Source of the DNA: Thalassia testudinum
Taxonomy: Eukaryota; Streptophyta; Magnoliopsida; Alismatales; Hydrocharitaceae
Reading direction: 5' to 3'
NCBI GenBank assembly: GCA_037157565.1
Contig: JAZHRO010000063.1
Location: 153,066,501-153,130,500, forward strand
DNA length: 64,000 nt
The notes beneath the pieces are model-generated. The model worked only from the letters and a program-made list of their open reading frames with translations, did not search any database and was not told the origin of the DNA. Both the position numbers and the translations under genes were made by a program. Numbering within the stretch: position 1 is the stretch's first letter; each line of letters opens with the position of its first letter. Of the stretch, positions 23,426-32,136 are shown one piece after another.

Positions 23426-24246
23426 TCACACCAGGGATCGATATCGGTCTTAAATGGAAGGGAATTCTTCAGAGAATTCTCCTTCCATTTCTGGGAGGGA
23501 ATCTCTGAGGGATTAGAGAGCAATCCCTCTCCGAACCTCGCCGGAGCTCGGTTCTACCCTAGCAATGGCGGCAGGACCGGTTTGCAAAGGAGGCGAAGAA
23601 CCTAGGGGGTTCTCTGCAACGGTATTCAAAAGATAGGGACCAATTTGTGATTTGGGTGTACTAAATTACAAAGTAGGTCAAGATGACCTCTCCTTAGGTC
23701 CAAATTTTGGTATAAACCTAATTTGGACCTAAGGAATCCAATGGAGAAGTTAGATTTCAGGTTTGACCTCGTTTGACTGGATATTTTGCGTAAAAACCCA
23801 AATTAGGTTAATTGAAGAGCTAGGACCCTAATCTAGGTCAAACTAGGTTCCAAAGGCCAAATTAAGTGTTCTAAACCCTAGAGTATGTTTTTCCATGATT
23901 TGTAGAGGGTTTACTTGCTTTTTGTTCTGACCGGAACCTTGTTAATTTAAGCGGGTCTGTTTTAGGGTTACCAAGTGTCTTTTAGTTCTTAGATTGCACA
24001 TGAACCCATTTCTGATTGACTCAACCCACTTTTTATCTCATTTAGACCATTTGACCTATGTTTTGCCTCTGAGAAATCCCGTTTATCTACTGCAATGGTA
24101 AAATTGCAGTTTTAACCTTTATTTCATGTTTTCTTCTCAGAGCACTTGTTCCTTCAGTTAGGCCTTCTTCTAGGTTATGTAGGAGCTTTTATCTTCTTTA
24201 TTGGGTCAAAATGAGCTAGTTATGGCTCATGATGAGGCTCTCATCA

Positions 24247-24284
24247 TACCCCCATGCCTAGCTTTTGCTAGTCCCTTAGCAAAA
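24247..24284 (-). other. B polypurine tract and adjacent hairpin
   Basis: Minus-strand GGCATGGGGGTA abuts the 3' LTR (24247-24258). Hairpin TTTTGCTA / TAGCAAAA at 24263-24284 lies immediately upstream. Confidence 0.8.
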
Positions 24285-24690
24285 TTTCAAAGTTTTAACT
24301 TCCGTTCTAGACCCTGAATGTCTGTCAACAATGATAAGTGCTTCTCCTTTTCTTTTGTGATTAGGTGGGAATGCCGACAATAGGCCTAGAGGTACTCAAG
24401 TACCAACCAAAATCCGGACCTGTTCCGCTTTAGCCTCAGTCTTCTGCAAAGGTTTCTACGGCCCACAGAAACTAACCTAGGGTTTGTTGGACTCCGCGGT
24501 TAAAGCACCCGTGCTTGAGATATTTTTAGCCTAAGTTCAGTTTGCAGTGCGTTTTTTGTAAGAGAGAGATAGAAGATTTATTTGTTTGGAGAGCTTTTCT
24601 CTCTCTTTTCTTTTTTATTTCTAGCTTCGGATTAGCTTCTCAACACGGTCTGTATCGGATTCCTCGTCCCCATCATCAATCCTCAAAGGT

Positions 24691-24840
24691 CCCTGGCTTT
24701 CGAGATTTCGAGATAATCCCGCCCATGGCAACCCCCGGAACCCTGGCTTTCGAGATTTAGAGATAATCCCGCCCATGGCGTTCCGTGGCCGAATTCAGAC
24801 CCTGGCGATTGACATTTCGTGATAATGCCACCCATGGTGT
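24691..24840. repeat. Three-unit tandem repeat, B 3' region
   Basis: Three degenerate units of about 50-59 bp start CCCTGGC at 24691, 24741 and 24800, each containing GATAAT..C and CCCATGG. C has the same array at 54001-54148. Confidence 0.75.
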
Positions 24841-25576
24841 CTGAACCAGCAGAGTGCTTACATGCCTCTAGTAGGATATTTAAATATCCTAAGAGACAAG
24901 CACCGAGGAGATGATATGTTGTACGCATCTTCGAGGGGAATTTCCCGCCTCTCCGCGCTGGGAACTCGTCCAAATCAACTTGTGTTGATTGGCCGCTCCT
25001 AATCTAGGTGACTTTTTCAGAATATTAAACGCTCTTGCGTGTTTTGGATGTTTTATGCGCACTGAACCAGACTGTGTGTGAATTTGGGGTGCTTAGGTTA
25101 CCGAATCCCGCAAATCGGAGGTCAGTTAACGAGGCTGAATACTTCCTAAGCCTTAGACCTAATACTCAAGCTTCGCATTTTCCTCAACCTCTTGAGGATT
25201 ATCCAGATTTTAACGGATACGTGAATTTTTAAGCTAAAGATACTAGCCCAAAAGGCCTAAGACCAGCGTTCCCGCTAATCTCTTGTTATGTCTCCGTAGC
25301 ACTTTTCTTTTCTTTTTCTTGACTCGGTCTAGAACTTCAGTTAACCCCTTAATCTTTTACTAATGACTTTTTCTTTTTCTTTTCCTTTTGTGCTCCTTTC
25401 TTCATTTTTGCTCTTTTTCTCCTCCTTATGATTATATGGCTCACAACATTTCCTCCCTCCCCATTTTTTTTTGTTCTTTTTCGTAATTTTTCAATCTTTT
25501 GTGTTTTTGACATATGCGAATTTTTTGTGAGAATCCTTCTGATTTTTTTCTTGGTTTTGTATGTATGCACTTTATC

Positions 25577-25593
25577 ACCCCCCCCATGCCTAA
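25577..25593 (-). other. B internal polypurine tract
   Basis: Minus strand TTAGGCATGGGGGGGG, 264 bp after the ORF stop and 1.3 kb from the LTR, preceded by GAGGACATTGC. Confidence 0.6.
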
Positions 25594-25856
25594 GTTTTGC
25601 AATGTCCTCATTGTAAACAGAGGGTGGGAATTAGTGTTGAGGTCAGGGGCTTAGAACAGGATATATCGGGTGGGTGAATGGGTCGGGAATGAGTGATGCA
25701 AATGATTTTAAGCTCTGATACGTGTACCAGAGGTGGGATCAACTGTCTAAGGCTGAACTCAAGGTGCAATAGACGTGGAGTACAGACGGATAATCAGACG
25801 GGTCTCTATTTTTGAGATGACGGGTTGCCTCCCGTTAAGCGCTAAATTTAATGCCT

Positions 25857-27512
25857 TCAGCCGAGCGAAAAATGGGGTGGAGAGGGAGTGGTCAAATCAA
25901 TGGAGTTTTGGAAAACAAGCACCTTGATTAAGAGCCTGGTTGGTCCAACCAGGTACTTGTTCAAATCAGTGGGCTGATGATGCAGCCCAAACCCAATAAG
26001 TCTGGTGGGTTGATAGATGTAGATTAGCATATGTGGGACCCACCAAATGCAGTGATGTTCTGATAGATATGGAAGTGAAAACTCGAGTTCGGGCTCAGTC
26101 GAATCAGCCTGGTAGGGGTAGGGTTCCGAAAAATAATCAATGTAAGCTGTGGAATCCCTACAGGGACGGTCAAAGGATGGAGGCTCCTGATTTGTGGTCT
26201 GATCAGTGTCCGATACCCGGTATAGATATGGAGTTGAATCATCTGCAATCGGCTCAGTGAGAGGTGAATCAGAATAGAAATTGAGTCCGGTTGCGGGTCG
26301 GGGTAGGGAACGGGTTTTGATTGGTTCTGTATCTGTGGAGCAGGTGGCTTCAAAGAAGATTGACATGTTATAATCAGGAGGCAGATTTTCTCCGATGTTA
26401 TGGTCAGATTCGAGATCGTTGGAGAGTTTGCGAAAATCAAAGTTTGAATGAGATTCTAGATCATGAGTTCCACCATAGAATAAATCATATGTTGTATATT
26501 CAGCAGCCTGACTGGGATCTAGCCTAAATGTTAATTCTGAGCTTACAAAGATGTCCCTATCTAGTAGAGGCTCAGGTTCAAGGTTAGTAGGGCAGAGCCA
26601 ATCGAAACCCCGCTCGTCCAACTCCTCAGTTTCTGTATCGTAGATTGGCATGACTTCCGAAAACTCGATTAGTTCTTCTGAGGAGGTTGACGAGGGATAT
26701 TCATCAAATCGAGGCCCAGAATCATATTCTTCATTAAGAGATTGATTTTCTTCATATGGGGCCTTGAAATCTTCAATATAGGTTTCAGATCTAGGTTCTA
26801 GGCTTAGGATGTGGGTGGAATTACTAGAATCTAGGTCTGAATAACCTTCGAGGGCCACCTTATCAGAATAAGGGACGGAATTTACACCCTCGAGAGGTTC
26901 AGTTCTACTCTCATACTTGCAGGAGTCTTGGGATTCTAAAATGGGTTCATCATGGTCTTTTCCTGCATTTGGAGCTTCCCAACCTTCTTCAATATCAGGT
27001 GCATTATACTCCATCTGGGTTGGGAATCCACAACCATTTTGTGCCCCAAACCCGAGATCAGATTTATCCTCGATGTTGTCCCAAGATAGTTCATCCTCTG
27101 TTGGCGGTATGTACGGGTATTTCTGATCAATCACTTGTTTTATTAATCTCATTATCTCTTCCCATTTTTCAAGACTATCTTGGTGTTGCTTCCAAAGTCG
27201 AGGATTTGTCATACATTGAAGGTATTCACTATTGTGCAGTTTTTCTATCTCAATGTATGCAGTAATGAGCAAGTCACGGGTTGATCCTTTGTTGGCTTCT
27301 GCTAATAGTACTTGGACACAAGTTATGACAAAGGTTGTGGTTGTTGGGACATCAACCTGAATGTTTCCTACTGTTGTTGAGGTTTCTTCATTTTCATAAA
27401 ATCTCATGGCATCCTCAATCATTTTATCTCTCATGGATCTCCGGTATTCAGGTTTCTCGACTGGTAGTCCTAGGTGGTTCGGCTGCATATTTGGATCAGG
27501 TGGTGGAATCAT
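25857..27512 (-). CDS. Conserved acidic ORF replacing gag-pol in element B; function unknown
   Basis: An uninterrupted ORF of about 551 codons from ATG at 27510-27512; another conserved Met follows at 27486-27488. The N-terminal 140 residues look helical and well conserved with C: KPEYRRSMRDKMIEDAM, then YIEIEKLHNSEYLQCMTNP and IDQKYPY. The middle is rich in Asp, Glu, Ser and Pro (LEGYSDL, MPIYDTETEELDE). The C-terminus is hydrophobic and basic (HHQPTDLNKYLVGPTRLLIK) and ends SIDL..., like the last codons of E0 integrase. It starts where gag starts and stops where pol stops. I recognise no protease, RT, integrase, zinc knuckle or signal peptide. Survival of the frame suggests it was translated until recently; its role is unknown. 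Confidence 0.75.
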   Translation of the reverse strand: MIPPPDPNMQPNHLGLPVEKPEYRRSMRDKMIEDAMRFYENEETSTTVGNIQVDVPTTTTFVITCVQVLLAEANKGSTRDLLITAYIEIEKLHNSEYLQCMTNPRLWKQHQDSLEKWEEIMRLIKQVIDQKYPYIPPTEDELSWDNIEDKSDLGFGAQNGCGFPTQMEYNAPDIEEGWEAPNAGKDHDEPILESQDSCKYESRTEPLEGVNSVPYSDKVALEGYSDLDSSNSTHILSLEPRSETYIEDFKAPYEENQSLNEEYDSGPRFDEYPSSTSSEELIEFSEVMPIYDTETEELDERGFDWLCPTNLEPEPLLDRDIFVSSELTFRLDPSQAAEYTTYDLFYGGTHDLESHSNFDFRKLSNDLESDHNIGENLPPDYNMSIFFEATCSTDTEPIKTRSLPRPATGLNFYSDSPLTEPIADDSTPYLYRVSDTDQTTNQEPPSFDRPCRDSTAYIDYFSEPYPYQADSTEPELEFSLPYLSEHHCIWWVPHMLIYIYQPTRLIGFGLHHQPTDLNKYLVGPTRLLIKVLVFQNSIDLTTPSPPHFSLG

Positions 27513-27530
27513 GATCAGAGTTTGACTCAA

Positions 27531-28652
27531 GATGTGTTATGAAGCGATCAGATCTGAATAACGAGTCCCACTGAAAATGAGTGTGTGTGCTCTATAGAGA
27601 AAAGATGCAGGACTGGAGATGTTCTTGACCCAATCAAGACACCCAAAAGATGTTTGGATGATTATGGAGGTTTGGGGCGGATGGACCCCTGGATCAGAAA
27701 GTCATCCACCTGAGAATTACCTGGGCAGCCAGAGAGGGAGAGTCCCACAAAGACCCCTACACGGTAGAGCGTCCCCACGGGTTACAGGGTTTCCCCCACC
27801 CGACCTCTCTTGTCACTGAGATTCCAGGTAAACCAGAATGGGGACCTTGACCTCTTAAGTCTATCACTTTTTATTTCAAAGGTGCTTTTAGGGTTCTCAC
27901 TTGAACTTTAGATGTTTTTGGTATTGTGGCCTAATTTAGAGGTTGGTTGACCCAAGGGGTCAACTTCACCTGACCTGTCCTATAGATGGCAGAATGATTC
28001 TAAGCTCGGAGCCTAGAGATCACCCTGATTTGACTCCCAGGTTATTAGGTCAAAAGAAAATTTTAAGATTCAAGTGATTTTAGAGCTCAATTTTAGGGTT
28101 TGTCTTATTTAACTTTCTTCAATCAAGGGCTTGGGTAGCACACTGATGCGGGAGGGTTTATTTCCTTTTACACAGGCATGTGTGACTAGCGCTTCAAGAC
28201 CCTAATGTGGAAACCCTAATTTGGTTCTATTTCCAATCCTCTTTTTCTTTTTCAAAAGTTCTCTTTGGACTTATAAACAAGAAGTGTGTGGTCCGCCGAG
28301 ATTAAGCGTTTATTTTCAATTAGGCACAAGAATTTGTGGGATGGGAAAAAAAATCACTCCAACTTCAAGAATATTTGCAGAAATTTTCGCAAAATCAAGA
28401 AATGTTTTGCCTTAGAGATGGTGATTACTATATAAAGAAGGCAATTGATTCCTAACTTGATTTTCTTCCTTTTGTCTTTCAAAGATTAGGGGATGATTAA
28501 GGAAGAAAAGAAATTACCTGCCCTGGAGTGGTTGACTTGCAGGAGAGATTTTCTCATGAAGTACCTGCAAGATCACATCAAAGAAAAGTAGGGCAAGTTA
28601 GTGTTCAATATGATAAAAAGAATGTAGAGACTAGTGGTAAATTGTGCAGTGC
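27531..28652 (-). other. B 5' leader
   Basis: Leader between primer site and ORF, partly alignable with the leaders of C and E0 (about 27600-27850). No other ORF of note. Confidence 0.6.
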
Positions 28653-28670
28653 TCCCCGGCAACGGCGTTA
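28653..28670 (-). other. B primer-binding site (tRNA-Asp, CCA part altered)
   Basis: Minus strand TAACGCCGTTGCCGGGGA. Sixteen of 18 bases match the tRNA-Asp complement; the two changes (GG to AA) fall opposite the tRNA's CCA end. Confidence 0.85.
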
Positions 28671-28914
28671 AAATGTTCACAGGCGTTTCGTGCGGATTTA
28701 AAGCGTATTATGTTGTAGTATAACCGACAAAACGTTCAAACAAATACAAAGTTTTTATTACTCGAAGACCGGAGTATCCGAGGTCGAACACAGGGAGCAA
28801 ATGGAACTTACCACTAAATCAAAATGTAATTGAACACTCTAATTTACTCAAAATATCAATTCAGGTATGAATGTATGCGATTAAAAGGAGTTAGGGCAAA
28901 AAAATATGAAATTG

Positions 28915-28940
28915 GACGTCTGATCTTGTGATCAGACGTC
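28915..28940. repeat. 20-bp-spaced dyad, B 5' LTR
   Basis: Identical to 21781-21806. Confidence 0.85.
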
Positions 28941-29796
28941 TTAAAAGCATTTCTCCTTTTCTTCTTGATTATTCTTCTTCTTCTTCTGCTGCAGTCTTTG
29001 CTCTTTCTTTTCTTCTTCTGATCTCTGCAAAGTCTTCACTTGGCTTCTCTGTGCCTTTGCTTCTGGCTTGCTCTTTTCTTTCTTCTCCTGCGAAGGCTTC
29101 TTTCTTGCTTCTTCTTCTCTGCCTTGTTTCTTCCTCTTCTATTCTTCTCTGCCGTTCCTTCTTCTTTCTTTCTTTTCCTTCTCGCGGCCAAGTCCTTCTC
29201 CTCCTGCGTTCAGCCTGCCTGCAGAGGAGCAAAACCTAACCCTTCTCCCTCTACCCGCGCATCTCTCTCTCTCAAGCAATTCACTCAAACCGCTCTCCCA
29301 GAGCCACAGCCATAATCGGGTCGGATCGTACCTGGGACCAGGCGCACCTGCAGGTGTGTGATGCGCGAGGAGTGCGTAGGTCTAGGTCGGGTCGGATTCG
29401 CTAGGTCCGCGTGGTCAGGCCGCGGACGAGGCGGGTGTGGGGTCAGTGAGGGACCTCACCCCTGTGCTTACTGAGGCGATAAGAGTAAAACACAAAAACA
29501 ACTTATATGGTACCTGAGGGTTGCAATCCCATGATGTGGGACTATCTGGTCTCGCCTTCACGCGCGCCTGCAGAAGCCTCGTCGTGCGATTGCCCCGCAG
29601 CTGCTGGCTCTGCTAGCGCTCCTTGGTTGGACTCGTGCACCTCGCGACACTCGCGCTAGTATGCAGCACCTGTAGCCTGGAAGACCGGGTGCCTGGGGCT
29701 TCGTGGGAGCTTCATCAGAGGTCGTCCATGGCGGCAGCGGCTCGAACCCTGTCATACACAAAACGCGCCTCTCAGCCAAATTAGAATAGCTAGAGA

Positions 29797-29819
29797 CCTT
29801 CGCCGTGGCACGGCGAAGG
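29797..29819. repeat. R-region hairpin, B 5' LTR
   Basis: Identical to 22663-22685. Confidence 0.65.
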
Positions 29820-30434
29820 CGGTGGGCAGTGCTGCAGGCCGCAGGTTGGCCTAGGCGTGCGTGCCTAGGTCAACCTGTGGCCGGAGATGGTGGGTTGGTC
29901 GGGGGGTGATTGTGGAGGGCTGGAGTGGCAGTGGTAGGGTGGAGTGTGTTCCTGGAGGTGAGGCGGAGCTTTCGAGGTGGTTGACGAGCCGTGTGGAGGG
30001 CTGGAGTGGTGTGGGCGGCTCGCCAGAGTGCGGTCGGAGGCGAAGACGATGGAGGTGGTTAGCGTCTGTCGAGGGTCGATCAAGGGAGATAACAGGGGGA
30101 AAAGAGAGAGGAGAGGATGGAGAGGAGTTCTAACCTAACTGTAAGGACGAAAGGGGATGGAGGGCGAACAGCAGTACCTGCTGTCGTCGGAGAAGATGAC
30201 GCCCAGTGGGGGAGGAAGACGGCGACGACGGGGCTGAGGCGGCGTGCGCTGGTACTGCGCGACGCGGAGGAAGGTCAGGAAGTTAACTCTGCCACTGGTT
30301 TTGTGGCAGAGCGAAGAGGGAGGGGAGGGGGCCTCGCCGGAGCCTGCTGGGAGTTTGGTCGGGCAGGAGGAGAGGAATTGGGGGTGGAACCTCGGCCAAA
30401 CCAAGCTCAGCCTCTTCGGCCGGAGTTTTGGGTT

Positions 30435-30559
30435 CTTATATAGGCACTGGACTTGGTGTGCAGGGCGTGAAGGGCACGTAATTGCCTGAGGTTGGTCGCC
30501 GGAGATGGAAAGGAGTTAGGATACCCAAATCTCTCGTGCGTTCGCACGAGAGATTGGGT
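30435..30559 (-). promoter_or_regulatory. B 5' LTR promoter: TATA box and upstream hairpin
   Basis: TATA box CCTATATAAG at 30435-30444 and hairpin at 30523-30559. This is the copy that would drive transcription of B. Confidence 0.65.
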
Positions 30560-31380
30560 TCACACCAGGGATCGATATCGGTCTTAAATGGAAGGGAATT
30601 CTTCAGAGAATTCTCCTTCCATTTCTGGGAGGGAATCTCTGAGGGATTAGAGAGAAATCCCTCTCCGAACCTCGCCGGAGCTCGGTTCTGCCCTAGCAAT
30701 GGCGGCAGGACCGGTTTGCAAAGGAGGCGAAGAACCTAGGGGGTTCTCTGCAACGGTATTCAAAAGATAGGGACCAATTTGTGATTTGGGTGTACTAAAT
30801 TGCAAAGTAGGTCAAGATGACCTCTCCTTAGGTCCAAATTTTGGTATAAACCTAATTTGGACCTAAGGAATCCAATGGAGAAGTTAGATTTCAGGTTTGA
30901 CCTCGTTTGACTGGATATTTTGCGTAAAAACCCAAATTAGGTTAATTGAAGAGCTAGGACCCTAATCTAGGTCAAACTAGGTTCCAAAGGCCAAATTAAG
31001 TGTTCTAAACCCTAGAGTATGTTTTTCCATGATTTGTAGAGGGTTTACTTGCTTTTTGTTCTGACCGGAACCTTGTTAATTTAAGCGGGTCTGTTTTAGG
31101 GTTACCAAGTGTCTTTTAGTTCTTAGATTGCACATGAACCCATTTCTGATTGACTCAACCCACTTTTTATCTCATTTAGACCATTTGACCTATGTTTTGC
31201 CTCTGAGAAATCCCATTTATCTACTGCAATGGTAAAATTGCAGTTTTAACCTTTATTTCATGTTTTCTTCTCAGAGCACTTGTTCCTTCAGTTAGGCCTT
31301 CTTCTAGGTTATGTAGGAGCTTTTATCTTCTTTATTGGGTCAAAATGAGCTAGTTATGGCTCATGATGAGGCTCTCATCA

Positions 31381-32136
31381 GAAGCGATTAAACAAATTCT
31401 GTCCTATGCCAAGGTTTTGAAGGACTTGTGCACCCAGAAGCGCCGATCTAGGAAACAGGTCCAAACCAAGGTTATCCTGCCTGACCATGTTAGCTCAGTA
31501 CTCCAGCATGGAACACCCCCCAAAATGAAAGACCCAGGGGCCCCGTATATTTTAGTGGTCATAGGTAACCAACACATTGACGAGGCTCTGCTCGATCTGG
31601 GTGCGAGGGTAAACATTCTACCAAGCTCTGTCTATGACCTTTTGGGAGGTGGAAAGCTGAAGCCTAGTCTAGTAATCCTCCAAGTTGCAGACAGATCACT
31701 TAAGACACCACAGGGATTGTTGGAAGATGTCCTTGTGAGAGTGGAGGATTCCTTCTTCCCCGTTGACTTTCTAGTACTTGATACTGACCCATCTAATAAG
31801 CCCACAAAGCCGTCCATTATTCTGGGACACCCCTTCTTGGACACAGCCAATGCCTCTATAAATTGTAGATCTGGGGCACTTAAAATGGGCTTTGGGAACA
31901 AGAAGATCTGGTTGAATGTTTTTGATACTTACAAGCAACCCGGATTTGAAGATTGTTCTCAGATTGAGGTCATTGATGAAATAATTGAAGAGACTACTCC
32001 AGCACTCTTATGTAGAGATCTCCTTCAGAAGGTCATATCTAAGGACCATCCCTCGATTATTAAAGAAAGTAAAAGGGAAATGCCCGAATTAGAAGAGTTG
32101 CTAGGGTTACACACTGAGTCTCTATCCCCACCTTAG
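31381..32136 (+). pseudogene. E1 gag end and protease (decayed)
   Basis: Continues E1 gag after B. It opens with the Athila gag end (IKQILSYAKVLKDLCTQKR), then an aspartic protease with active site LLDLGARVNILP at 31594-31608 and the flap-like IILGHPFLDTANA near 31815-31850. DLG rather than DSG is lineage-typical; Ala-Arg follows where Ala-Ser is usual. The frame ends at TAG 32134-32136. It is in the same frame (1) as gag at 20992-21539. Confidence 0.9.

Larger units (their letters stand above)
21540..24246 (-). repeat. B 3' LTR (2,707 bp)
   Basis: TGTTCACGGGCG...CTCATCA. Copy of 28674-31380. It holds the conserved LTR-terminal block (21645-21670), a minus-strand AATAAA at 21620-21625, the dyad, the R hairpin, the TATA box and the upstream hairpin. 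TTC-rich from about 21826 to 22070. Confidence 0.95.
21540..31380 (-). mobile_element. B: intact non-autonomous Athila-type element
   Basis: Exact target duplication GAAGC (21535-21539 and 31381-31385). The two LTRs are both 2,707 bp and differ at roughly 35 positions by eye, mostly transitions, so insertion is recent compared with E1. Internal region 24247-28673 holds, in minus-strand order, primer site, leader of about 1.1 kb, one long ORF, post-ORF inverted repeat, internal polypurine tract, tandem repeats and the LTR-adjacent polypurine tract. There is no gag or pol. Insert plus duplication is 9,846 bp, divisible by three, and its removal restores E1's reading frame. Confidence 0.95.
28674..31380 (-). 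repeat. B 5' LTR (2,707 bp)
   Basis: TGTTCACAGGCG...CTCATCA, exactly as long as the 3' LTR, with all features offset by 7,134 bp. Confidence 0.95.

Noticed and set aside
24683..24973. 96-codon minus-strand frame in B with a 96-codon counterpart in C (53993-54283)
   Set aside because: Similar and equally long, but it starts with TTG, has no upstream ATG and coincides with the tandem repeats. Kept only as a non-coding repeat.
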